Below are positions 54,296-64,000 of a stretch of DNA of 64,000 nt, piece after piece. Every line of letters starts with the position of its first letter. Position 1 is the first letter of the stretch. Source of the stretch: Fomes fomentarius (lineage: Eukaryota > Basidiomycota > Agaricomycetes > Polyporales > Polyporaceae); assembly GCA_022606135.1 (NCBI GenBank), contig JABYQN010000004.1, positions 1,922,001 through 1,986,000 on the forward strand. Reading direction: 5' to 3'. Below the pieces are notes generated by a model that ran no database searches, had not been told where the DNA came from, and saw only the letters and a list, made by a program, of their open reading frames with translations. The translations under genes and the position numbers were made by a program.

Positions 54296-56275
54296 CTATC
54301 CCCGCATCAACACACACGCCCGCCCGTTCACCGCAACCGCTCCCGCTCCTTTCACGTTCACAAGCCCCATGCCCGTCTGCGGCCTCCCCTTGACCGACTT
54401 TCCCTTCCCCCTTCCTTTCGAGTCTGTCTTCGAGGCGCTGCCGGCCGCTGGCGTGGGTGTCGGGGGAAGCGGGATGGGTGGCGGCGAACCATACATCCTC
54501 GCGACGTCCCAGTCGGAATCCTCCATGACCATGTCCATATCCTCCGAGCCCGCTGACACCGGCCTAGCACCTGTGATGTTCGGAGTGATGTTCATGATAT
54601 CTGTACCAGCCGCCTTCGGGAGCGCAGCGTCTGCCAGCCCCTTGTAGTTGGCGGCCGGCTCCTCCGGCGGCGTCATGAGCAGCAACGACATCGATCCAGC
54701 GGACGCGGTCGAGGCAGAGGACTCGGGGGAACTGTGTAGCGGGGAGTGGAAATCGTCTTCCCCAGATTCCTCGGAAATAGGGTCGAATGTCGACGGGGGA
54801 CGGTTGCGGGCGTCCCGCTCGATGCTCGGGGTTGAGTACCTGCTCTCGCACGTCGTGTACGATTCGCCCGTCGTGCTCGTCGCGCCCTCACTTGCCCGGC
54901 TCACGCGGGTGTCCACGCTGAGGCTGGAGCTCTCGGCAGTTCCCGTGCTCATCCTGAGGATTTGCGAGCTCCTGCCCGAAGTGTGAGTCATGGTTGACTT
55001 CGCGGAGTGACTCGATTCGCGTGGGGAGCGCGAGGTGGTTGATGAGCGGTCGTCTTCGGTGGATGTCGTCTGGGAGAAGGCGTCTGCGTCTGCGTCTGCG
55101 TCTGAGACGAGTATATGCGTCACATCTTCGAAGTCCCCTTCATCGTTCGGTGCATACGTCCGGTACTCAGTACCAGACACGCCACCCCTGACACCATTAA
55201 GAGAGTCCGGTGGACAGGTACTGCAAGAAAGCGTGTGTGCGTGGCCGTTGCGTGCCAGAGAAGGTATGGTAAACGAGGAGGCAGAGATCGGGGGTTTACC
55301 AGGAACCAAGGAGAACGCCTTCTCGCTTGACTTGGGCGGTCCAAGCTTCTGCAGACCACGGAGGCCTTCTTCGACTGTCCGGTCCGTGAAGTTCGGTCCG
55401 CGGAGGCGCCTTTGATGGCCACTACAGCAAGGGAAGAGACCGCATCGGAAACAGATCACACCACCACCTACGGCACCGAGAGTAGCGAGAATCAGGAAGG
55501 CAGCGACTACAGCAGTCCTCCGAGCGCGTTGAGTAGCCTCTGAGGGTGTGTGAGCACCAGGATTGGGCTCGTCTAGATCATGCATAGTAGGAACAGGTAC
55601 GTCGTCGGTCGTTGAGTGATGTGGTGCCGATAAGGAGCTCGCAGGGTTCTCCAAGACAGTGCCGGTAGAGAATGGATGCAGTGTAGAGGAAGGCAGCAGT
55701 GAAGACTTAGAAGAAGAGGAAACGGACGCCACAGAGGATGCCACAGAGTCCGCAGTTCGAGAGGGAGGAATGACTTGATCATGGACTAGGTGAGGGGATC
55801 TTAGTACCGCCGATGTCGGCTCAGATGCGGGCGTTGCTTGTGTAGGGGAGTGGCCATGCAGTTTGAAATGGCTGCTGAAGTGTGCCGCGATGCTGGAATG
55901 AACCTTGGCTCGATGTGCGCTTGCGTGATGGAAGACTCTGTGAGCAGACGGCCTCGCCGAATACATGCCATTGGCTGACGTCGTTACAACTGCTGGGTTG
56001 GTTCCTGCACGAACGGGACTCGAAGCGGACGCAGCTGCTACAGCGGGCGATACGGTCTGAGAAGGGTGGGAGATAGACAGTGACTGAAAGAGAGTCGATG
56101 CTGGAGGATTAGTCCCCTTGAAGCTGAACTCAGAGTTGGTTCCCAGCGCGGGAGTCGATGGTGGTGAGGCGGAGTCGACCATTGGAGGATTCGAGTCGAC
56201 CATTGCGCCTAGAGTTGGAGATGCACAGGATAGAACGAGAAGAGAGACGCCGAGAAGAGACTGGTTGTGTAGCAT
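54296..56275 (-). CDS. Single-pass membrane protein with mucin-like ectodomain, function unknown
   Basis: One uninterrupted frame of 659 codons. Signal peptide (MLHNQSLLGVSLLVLSCASP), then about 230 residues rich in Ser, Thr, Pro, Ala and His (probably O-glycosylated and extracellular), one membrane helix at about residues 254-276 (AVVAAFLILATLGAVGGGVI) followed by Cys and basic residues, and a cytoplasmic tail of about 380 residues with Ser-rich, acidic stretches. This layout resembles fungal cell-wall stress sensors of the Wsc/Mid2 type, but no WSC Cys domain is present, so a sensor role is only inference. A small (GAC GCA)n run encodes DADADADA. The lack of introns is unusual in this window. 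Confidence 0.75.
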   Translation of the reverse strand: MLHNQSLLGVSLLVLSCASPTLGAMVDSNPPMVDSASPPSTPALGTNSEFSFKGTNPPASTLFQSLSISHPSQTVSPAVAAASASSPVRAGTNPAVVTTSANGMYSARPSAHRVFHHASAHRAKVHSSIAAHFSSHFKLHGHSPTQATPASEPTSAVLRSPHLVHDQVIPPSRTADSVASSVASVSSSSKSSLLPSSTLHPFSTGTVLENPASSLSAPHHSTTDDVPVPTMHDLDEPNPGAHTPSEATQRARRTAVVAAFLILATLGAVGGGVICFRCGLFPCCSGHQRRLRGPNFTDRTVEEGLRGLQKLGPPKSSEKAFSLVPGKPPISASSFTIPSLARNGHAHTLSCSTCPPDSLNGVRGGVSGTEYRTYAPNDEGDFEDVTHILVSDADADADAFSQTTSTEDDRSSTTSRSPRESSHSAKSTMTHTSGRSSQILRMSTGTAESSSLSVDTRVSRASEGATSTTGESYTTCESRYSTPSIERDARNRPPSTFDPISEESGEDDFHSPLHSSPESSASTASAGSMSLLLMTPPEEPAANYKGLADAALPKAAGTDIMNITPNITGARPVSAGSEDMDMVMEDSDWDVARMYGSPPPIPLPPTPTPAAGSASKTDSKGRGKGKSVKGRPQTGMGLVNVKGAGAVAVNGRACVLMRG

Positions 56276-56688
56276 GTTGGGAATGACCGTACGTGCCGTG
56301 CGGGCGTAAGGCGTGGGTTAGGCTGTGAAAGCGAGAGATGTGGTTCAGTTCCAACGAGTGCGAACGGACGGACGCTCCCATGTACCGCGCTCCCGAACAA
56401 CGTCATGCCAGCCGCTGACAGTGATAGCCTCTGCTCATCGCGTCACTCGCGTACCCATCATACGTCTGCTGTTGGAGGGTGGTCAACTTGGCAGGCGTTG
56501 TGCAGCTCCCTCCCTTTGTCGACGACATAGACGCAGTAGCAGATGGTAACGGAAGAAATGATATAATTAATACGCAGCGGTGGAAGCTGGGTGGAAGATC
56601 TAAGATCACACAGTGTAAGCGCCAGAGTGAGCCGATGACGTTGAGCACTCAGCACCAAAACACCCGACGCACGACCTCTATCCCCAGA
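56276..56688. promoter_or_regulatory. Divergent promoter between the membrane-protein gene and CIA30
   Basis: About 413 bases separate the two head-to-head start codons. No clear TATA box on either strand. Confidence 0.45.
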
Positions 56689-57734
56689 ATGTCACGGCTC
56701 GCAGGTTATCTCAACAGGAGCAGCAGGGTTCTCCGTGACAATGCCTCTCGCAGTATGTAGTCGTCTCCCATGTCTTAGAATGCCGCTGAGGTACGGTCTT
56801 GACGTAGTTCTCCGCATGGAGGGCGCGAACGAGCCTTCGCGCACGCCCATGACCCTCTTCGCCTTCAACAGCCGGGAAGATATTGACCAGTTCGCGACCG
56901 GATGCGATGCAGACGTAGGAGGTACCTCGACTGTCAACTTCGCCCTGGACGAATCTACTGCAAAGCCGAGAATTCCCGAGAAGTCGTCCTCGCCGCATGA
57001 AGTCATCCTCAATCGCGCAACTGGCAAGTTCTGGGGGGAAATGAGTCTATCGGTCAGGAGCGGGCTAGAGGGACAGATCCGTGGGGGATATGCTGGCTTC
57101 AGAAGCAAGGTGCGTCGTATGATGTCCTTCCTTGACCGGAGCTCCGTTATAGACACCCCCGCCAGCCTCGAACTACACTCTTTGGCGAAATAACGGAAGA
57201 CGTCTCGAATCATGAATACATTGCTCTTCGCGTCCGTGCTTTGGGACACCCTCGGACGCGCAACTCCTACTTCGTCAACCTTCAAACAGACGGTCCTATT
57301 ACGACAGACCTGTGGCAGCACCGACTGTTCTTCCGGAGAGATGACGGCGGTTGGGAGGACATCTTTGTGAGTACAATTTTCATATGCCCATATAGCTAGC
57401 AGCGTGTGCTGACAGTGAAACTTGAAATGTGGGACAGATCCCTTTCAGAGACTTTGTACTAACGAACGCTGGCGAATTGGTACCACATCAAGTACAGATG
57501 TACCGCGAACGCGTCCGGACCGTTGGTATCTCCCTTCTTGGTGGCAATAGCGGTGTAGAGGGATCGTATGAGCTGGGCATCGATTCAATACAGGCAGTCA
57601 ATATCGAGGACGTGACGGACACATCTGCCCTTGGTGAGCGATCTACCCTGGCAGCATGTCTTCCGATCCTCATGGAATGCATAGAAAAGGCCCCTACACA
57701 GGGGACGCAATGGGAAAGATCACCGGTGTTGTAG
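56689..57734 (+). CDS. Complex I intermediate-associated protein 30 (CIA30/NDUFAF1)
   Basis: Assembly factor for mitochondrial NADH dehydrogenase. Exons 56689-56752, 56808-57109, 57166-57366 and 57438-57734 (287 residues). The last may be split by a further 51-nt in-frame intron after CTTG, which would give 270. Start MSRLAGYLNRSSRVLRDN. Landmarks: LFAFNSREDIDQFATGCDADVGG, GQIRGGYAGFRSK, YFVNLQTDGPITTDLWQHRLF, WEDIFIPFRDFVLT, RVRTVGISLLGGN and ELGIDSIQAVNIEDV, the usual jelly-roll domain of the family. This is the only complete copy; the 3' end recurs as fragments in module copies A and B. Confidence 0.9.
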
Positions 57735-59080
57735 TCGCATGCATAATTCACACTTGTCGTCCCACACTGCATGGTTATACAGTACTAATCACATACTCCC
57801 CTCGTTTCTGCCACCGCCGCTTCTGCATCCGTATCGCGAGAAGCTATATCTTGATGCTCAGGAGTCCAGTGCTTGTGTCAATATGCCCGCCTCAGTCAGT
57901 TCCTGGGTCTGTCCGACGTCCGGAAATTCATGACCAGGCTAGTTCGAACACAAACCCGGCGACATCCGACGACTTATAAGGATTCAACCCCCTGTCAGGC
58001 ACAGAACGCACCTTGACCTGTAGCCCCACCATCTGCACTGATCAGCATCCTCTGTACGCTCGACATGTCTACCGCTGGCTGCAACATTGTCGTCCACGTC
58101 GCTGGCGACACGCCTCTCTCTCCTGCCCTGGCTCCTAGTCCTTTCACTCCCGCCTTGGCTCTCAGTTCGCCACTGTTGCCGGCATCGCCTGCGTTCGTCT
58201 GCCTGTCCGACCTCCTTGCCGGCTCAGCTGAGTTTCCTTCGATTGCACATCTGCCTCCTGCCGACACATTCCTGCAACCCCCTGGAGGAATCCTTCGCTG
58301 CCGACTCCAAGATCGAAGAGCGCAAGTGGTTGCGCGGCAGTCGCCTGCACCCGGCATGGACGAAGATCCCTGGTGACGGTGACGAGTTCATTCTTGTGCC
58401 TGTCGAGTTTTCTGAGCAAAGAATTGAAGATCGCAGCCGTGGCCGCAGTCGGGCTCTACGGCGTCTGTAGCCGCGCGGGCGCGGTTGAGCTCTTTCCTTC
58501 GGTGATTATTCCGTTTTTTTGTTTCGCATTGTGATTCTTTATAGTTGGCGGCTTCCAGCTAGTGCGGACGGTGGGTCGTAGGTAGTTGAGACCGGCTATC
58601 TCTTCTGCCCAAGGCTTGTCGTTCGTGTCTGTGAGTATTTGTGCACTTTCTGCTTTGTAGTTACCTGTTTTCTCCTGCTCGTCGTTGGACATTTGTGTTC
58701 GTTTGTCGCGCCCTTGGACCTCGGACATTTCGACTCGCCTTGGACATCTGGATTCGCTTCGGGGATCGGACATTGCTCTCGGACTTGGTTTGGTCGCGGA
58801 CTCGGTTTGGTTTCTTAGCTAGCTGGTCTCGGTCGGTGTTCGGTTCTTTTCCGGTGCGATGTGCGGGGGCTGGCGTGGGGTGAGGGAGGAGGGGAGGGGG
58901 AGGGTCTCTCCGCATCCTCCCCCGTTCTTTCAGATGAGTACTTTCTCTTTTGCAATTCCACCACCGACACTGACCAAATTTACTGCGGGCACTCGTTATG
59001 GTGTCCAGCGGGAGGCAGACATCAGGTCTGCTCCGCCTCGCCAGAAAAGCCAATGCTTTGCCGTCGCTGTAGAGGCATCA
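57020..59080 (+). repeat. CIA30-3'/unknown-ORF module, copy C (with the intact CIA30)
   Basis: The plus-strand copy, probably the source of the module because only here is CIA30 complete. After the CIA30 stop (57734) come the shared spacer, the broken ORF at 58065-58470 and the shared non-coding tail up to about 59080. Confidence 0.8.
58065..58470 (+). pseudogene. Small unknown protein, module copy C, frameshifted
   Basis: Starts MSTAGCNIVVHVAGD and follows copies A and B through DTFLQPPGGILRC. One extra C near 58306-58309 then shifts the frame: the true continuation IEERKWLRGSRLHPAW and DEFILVPVEF lies in the next frame. It ends RGRSRALRRL with a stop at 58468-58470. Broken relative to copies A and B. 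Confidence 0.6.
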
Positions 59081-60114
59081 TCGTGTAATACGTCCTGTAC
59101 GTCCTCGTTTTGCATTGCTTTTGGTTCATTTTTCTTTTATATCTGATTAGCTCGTTCGTCTAGATTGCCAGTTCCATCGGCGAAGTTCCAGCGTGATGAG
59201 TTATTCGTCGACTTGAAGAAAGTTAACAGCACCCACCTTCGAGTCAGGGCCACGCAAGCCCGCAGCTAGTCGGGCTTAATCATAGCACTGCTGCAATTGC
59301 CCATATAAGTGGCGGAACATGGAGAATGAGGAAGGTTCAACGGCGCTTGAGTTCATTCACCGGCAGTGGGGCCATGGAGACGTATATGGAGATAGCGAGG
59401 GGATGCCGATGTCTCTCTGGTTCATGAGAATGAAAATTGTAGTATCCGTATGGACTGGTAGTACACCTGTCTTCCGAACATCATCAGCGATGTGGGAACA
59501 ACATTTCTCTTACAGCTTTACTGAGTACTAGTGGAGACACTGCAGGGCGCCCTAGCGGGAGAGGTTTTGCAGTCGAGAGAGCACGAGGCTACTTACGGCT
59601 CATGGAAGAAGGAATCGAAGCGTGGACGGCTGCCCACGTGAGAATACGGTACATAGTAGACAACATGAAGCATGCGATGGGGCCAAGAGTAGCAGCGACG
59701 TTGGTTCATAGTGATGTCGAGATGAGGGACCTTGTCTGATAAGCGGATCGAGTTAGGATGCCAGCAAATATTAATGACCTGATATAAAGAATGCCAGAGT
59801 GAGTCAGGCGAGCCTTGCTTGCCTCAGTGCGATATAGCCCTAGACGTGGACTATCCGCGTCTACCACTACCTATGTAGTACGGCGCAGACCAAAGTTACT
59901 ACATACTATTTGCGTGCCAGTGGGCCCTCTGTAGCAGATTTAGACATGCCAAGTGCTGGCGGCATTGGGCGACGTAGAGCTGATCAGATGCCGATGTCGA
60001 TAGTACGTCCGGGTTCGTAGTAAGCATCGCGAAGTGCTTTGAGTGACACATGCGTGCATCTGGTGAGAAAATGAGCGCTTGAGTTTTGAAAGGCGTCCGA
60101 TGAAGCCCGTGAAG
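59081..60114. other. Spacer before the right inverted-repeat arm
   Basis: No recognised gene. Short frames without family match. Confidence 0.4.
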
Positions 60115-60519
60115 GGTACGTGGTCTGTGCCCGAATCTGGTTCCGCAACGCCCTCCTCAACGCGAGAATGACCACACCGGCTATCAAGTATTCTCTGCCA
60201 ACGATCCTTCCAAGACTACCACGTAGCCACCAGCGACCTATTACAAGGTCCCGACCTAGTACCATTGAGTAGTGAACTGGAGCGAACACTGGGACAGGTT
60301 GTTGAGGGTAAGTACCACCGCTTGACTACGTGGTCACCGTACTACAAAGCTCACGACCACACGATGGGTATCACCACCATGACCCACAGAGCTGCAGGAG
60401 TCCGCGGGGCAGGAGTCAGGGACTACTCAGTAGACCCCCGTCAAGTCGAGCTCCGCCAGAGCTCCCACCTCGTCGAACTCTGGTACCGCCTTCTGGACGG
60501 TACCTAAGACCATCGGCAG

Positions 60520-60812
60520 GCGGGACACCCTAACTTTCCACGACCCCGAGGAGTGGGAGAGCATACGCCTGACATTTTCCATCACTACTACTAACGTATG
60601 GGTTGTCCAGTGGAAGGAGCAGATACAATCGCCGTCTAACCTGCATCTCTTCGCCGTCTCCTACCTCGCATACGACATGCAAGCCGTTACCATCACCTCC
60701 TATACCAATGTTATTGGTATGCCATCCTGGTGGCATTCAATTTGGAAACCGGCCGCCGAAGAAGACTGCTGGGTCCAGCCTGAGGTACGAGACCTACCAG
60801 CGCAATCGTGTT
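60520..60812 (+). pseudogene. Better-preserved copy of the unknown coding fragment
   Basis: Reads LTFHDPEEWESIRLTFS, VVQWKEQIQSPSNLHLFAV, IGMPSWWHSIWKPAAEEDC and PEVRDLPAQSC, then a stop. It is open across the segment where the left-arm twin has a stop (before EWKEQ). No upstream start or family is recognised, so it is listed as a relic. Confidence 0.4.
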
Positions 60813-61218
60813 GAACGAATCGCACTCGCCGCCACCGACATATACCACCGAAGGACGAGACATTCACCCCCTATGCCTTGAAGATCCATGCACCATTCAA
60901 CTTGACTATATCTTTTCCCAACTCCTTATTTGGCCGTAGACAGACATGTAGGTGTATTGCAACGATGCCATTTTCTAGATCGTTCATGCAAGGAATAGAT
61001 CCATCGTGATTGGAAAGGGTATGACTGTTACTGCATAAGTATAGTTGTAGCAAATAAGTGAGATGATGAGTACAACTGGGTCAAGCCCAGGGTATTGCAC
61101 GTTATGACATGAAGATCATTAAGAGAACATCGAAGAAAACAGATTCAGTCAAGTTCGCCCGTCCAGTCAGGAAATGTAAGTTTCTCCATCGGGGAGCCCA
61201 AACAATTTGCGCTATGTT

Positions 61219-62359
61219 TCATAGCCGCTCCGTGATAGCAACGGAGAAATCAGAAAAGTAGACATCTTGGTCCTTCGTCGAGGCCCACGAGGAATCTGCA
61301 CCTGAAAAGTGCCGAAGGGGAATCAGCACGGATTTGCCATGCATTCGGACCACAGAGCGCGGGCCGCGGAGTCAGCAGGTGCAACCCGATCATTGATCGA
61401 TTTCAACCCGCGGATGCAGTGGAGCCTCAGATGATAAGGACAGTCTACTCACCACCGAAAAACGTCTGCATCTGTATGCCCCGAATCCTCCCCGAGGAAT
61501 TGTCGCGCAGCTTCAGGCCGCGAACAGAGAACATGCTCTTGCCTCCGGCAAAGAGTTCGATCTCGCCATTTGCCTTCCCAACGTCGTTCAGCTTGATGCG
61601 CTGGCCAATCGTCGTGCGTGCACCGGTCTTGAACTTGAACGAGCCGCGGCCGACCGATGCGCCGTAGACGTCATTGCAAGTCGAGAACGGAGGAACGTCG
61701 CAGACGGCCCGGTTCTCGGGGAAGCCGGGTGGGAGGTAGGTGTACAATTCACCAGCGCCGTTCGTGCGCCACATGAAGCGGGCCGAGAAGCAGCCGTTGT
61801 CGCGTCTGCCCCCAGAGCACGAAAGCGCATCGCTATCGCTGTTACCACCGTCTGCAATTGTCAAAGGTTCAGATTTGTGCGGAAGTGGGCTATGTGAGGA
61901 CAACTTACATAGCCCTGGGAGCTTGCCCCCCTTCACGAAGTTGAATCCGGAAGGGAAATAAACGTCATAGCTGAACGTTGCCTCCTTCGCGGTAGTGAGA
62001 TCCACGTTTAGCGGACCCGGAGCGTAGAATGAGATGCCTCCACGGGGGTCGTGGTTGAACGTGTACGAACCCTTGGGGTAGTGCGCCTTCATGGACTTCT
62101 TCCCGTCGGGCGCAGTGACATAGTCGTGCGGTAGGGATGTGATCGCATGGTTCGGACGGAAGGTAGCGTCAGAGAGTGGACTGGGGTGGGGAGATCCATG
62201 GTGCGTAGTCCAGGACTTGAGCTGTGGGGAGATGGGGAACAAGATGCCGGTGTTGTCGAATGCACTGAGGTTGGACGAGGGTACTACAAGAGGATACTGA
62301 GGGTTCTGAGCCAGTGCGCTTGAGAATGCGAGGAAAGCAGCGACAATCGTGAAAGACAT
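61219..62359 (-). CDS. PL14-like polysaccharide lyase, copy 2, intact
   Basis: Three exons (62359-61909, 61851-61453 and 61301-61219; boundaries by symmetry with copy 1) give 310 residues. Signal peptide MSFTIVAAFLAFSSALAQ, then a PL14-like (alginate/glucuronan lyase-like) domain with KGGKLPGLYGG, CFSARFMWR, GELYTYLPPG and VYGASVGRGSFKF. The four-base run at 61490-61493 is intact, so the end reads SSGRIRGIQMQTFFGG, then ADSSWASTKDQDVYFSDF and a final AITERL. It probably acts outside the cell on uronic-acid polymers; the substrate is inferred from the family. Confidence 0.85.
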
Positions 62360-64000
62360 GATGCTAGTAGAAGAGCACTGTTTAGTGTTTGAGTCCGTGG
62401 GGTAGGATGTCCCATGCTGGTGTACATTCTAGGCTCATATACTCGACAACATACCGTTCGGTAGTAGTGCTGCCCGGAGGAACGAATTACCTGACATGGC
62501 AGCCTCCAGTGCCTGTGCAATGTAACGGAGAATTCACCGAGACAAGCCTACGCGATTGGTGGCTGCTCGCCTGTGAGGGTGAGTACGGAGGTCGGAAGTT
62601 AATGTGGCTGCAATCGAATAGCGCGGATGCGATGGCCATACTGGGACACATGGAGCAAACGAGGCGGACTGTTGCTATGTCGCCGTTATTGCATACTAGG
62701 GACGGGAGCACATTACTGCGGGTATAACACACACAGCCCTCGCACACTCACTCGACGAGGGAGGATTGCAGATCCGGATCTCAAGATCACGGCGTGCGCG
62801 GAAGGACCATCTTTGATCACCGGTTATAGTTACTCCGCGGGAGTACGTGTCCTTGAGGATGCTGCATGCGAGTGTGTGATGAGTTGGTAGAAAACAAGAA
62901 GGAGGCAATAACTCACAGAGTCCGTGGCCGCAGAAAAGTGTAGGGTTTTTACTCTGTTCGTATAGGGAGGAACATACCCCGCACACGATTCTGCTGGTGG
63001 AGCAAGCTCGCTCAAATATATCATTTGCACTCAGCCCTTGGGACGTCGTTTCATAAGATTGCGTCGAGTATGAAAGTTCAACATTACCCTGCCGACGCGC
63101 TGTACTACAACGATCAGATGTACTCTTATTATGATGGTCGACTCGGAACGCGAATCATAATTAGTGCTTGAACTTTGCTATGTTTGACTCGCGGGTTGCT
63201 GACTGCGGTAACCTACTCCGCCGAATGAAGCCGGCAAATGTAGAGATCGAATGAAGGGATGGCAGATGTAGAGATCGAATGAGGTGTCAGATCAAGTGGA
63301 CAGAGTCGGTCAACACCGTGGGGAAAGCAAGTTGGCCCGGAGTCGAACGCCCAATAGCTATACCTGGTAATATCAATCTCGAACACTATTACATAATACG
63401 GAGATACTCTGAGGAGTCGCGAAACCCGGCGCTAAAGCCGGCAGGCAGGCTGAGGCCACCTTCGATGGTGCGTGGGGCAGAACTATGGTAAGATACAGAC
63501 TTGCCTGCGTGCATTATCAGCCTTCAGCTTCAGGAACCGAGGGATCAATGTGTTAACGCGACTCAGGTTAATCGCTCTTCAAGTTCGTCATCGTCTAGCA
63601 GGACACGCCAGCCTGGATAGCACTTACAGTTAGTCACTACAGACTCATTGTCACTCTGGGACAACACCGGTCAAGTGAGTTTTCAAAGCCGATCTTCCTG
63701 AGTCTGAGAACAAGCTTGGCCACCGGATACTTACCACTGGGCAGTGGCCGCGCTCCCCAGATCGCATCATCTAATCCTGCAGCTGAGATGTCTTCAGACC
63801 CTTTAAGGCTGAAGAAGAAGAAGGCTGCAGATCAACTGTCTCAGGCGTCAGCTTGAACATTGGCGTGCTTCGGGACCTATTACACCGTCAGCGGCGGCTC
63901 GCTCGTGTTGTCTATTCTTAGTGCATATCTAGGTCCTCTGACGAGGTAGCAGATGGTCATTCTTACACTCTATCTCAAGCCCGCAACGCTCGTTGTCCAT

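Larger units (their letters stand above)
60115..64000. repeat. Right arm of the large inverted duplication
   Basis: Reverse complement of about 41430-37270. The pairing is still in register at base 64000, so the arm continues beyond the window. Relative to the left arm about 300 bases are missing near 60190-60240. Confidence 0.9.

Noticed and set aside
1..64000. CRISPR arrays, insertion sequences, operons or ribosome-binding sites
   Set aside because: The window is eukaryotic (spliceosomal introns throughout). The only short tandem repeats are microsatellites without spacers.
1..64000. tRNA or rRNA genes
   Set aside because: No convincing A-box/B-box pair or cloverleaf was found by eye. A tRNA scan would be needed to exclude one.

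Overview
The window is nuclear DNA of a filamentous fungus. Genes are split by many short introns (about 45-70 nt, GT..AG, often with a CTGA/CTAA-like branch site), the base composition is GC-rich, and the protein families point to an agaricomycete basidiomycete. AA14-type copper monooxygenases, PL14-type lyases, fungal HET and F-box families, and a highly divergent second beta-tubulin suggest a wood-decaying mushroom, perhaps a polypore. The order is inference; the introns and families are seen in the sequence.

Layout. 0.8-2.8 kb: Pho84-type phosphate transporter on the minus strand. 2.8-11.4 kb: gene-poor stretch with a wrecked third transporter copy (about 6.0-6.7 kb) and other coding-like relics. 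11.4-14.0 kb: second intact phosphate transporter. 14.5-24 kb: two AA14-like monooxygenases (16.3 and 21.8 kb), two low-complexity acidic/Ser-Pro-rich genes and a broken HET-domain gene. 24.4-26.9 kb: divergent beta-tubulin in 19 exons. 27.6-30.3 kb: DUF1479 oxygenase convergent with cyanase. 32.4-33.9 kb: divergent pair SDHAF3 / KIAA1143-like. 34.1-36.9 kb: serine carboxypeptidase. 38.9-40.1 kb: PL14-like lyase, in the left arm of a large inverted duplication. 43.1-44.5 kb: third AA14. 45.0-46.0 kb: MYND zinc-finger protein. 46.8-48.9 kb: large Ser-rich protein. 49.6-51.2 kb: broken F-box gene. 54.3-56.3 kb: single-pass membrane protein with a mucin-like ectodomain. 56.7-57.7 kb: complex I assembly factor CIA30/NDUFAF1. 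60.1-64.0 kb: right arm of the inverted duplication with the second PL14 copy, running off the window end.

The dominant theme is local duplication and decay: three phosphate transporters (one dead), three AA14 genes, two PL14 genes in inverted orientation (one with a 1-nt frameshift), and three copies of a roughly 1.5-2.2 kb module that joins the 3' end of CIA30 to an unknown small ORF. Functionally the AA14 and PL14 genes fit secreted plant-polysaccharide attack, the transporters fit phosphate uptake, and CIA30 and SDHAF3 are both respiratory-complex assembly factors, though they are not obviously linked.

The most unusual signal is that in all three AA14 genes the donor of a putative last intron overlaps an in-frame stop codon. 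Intron retention and splicing would therefore give proteins without or with an extra, basic C-terminal tail.
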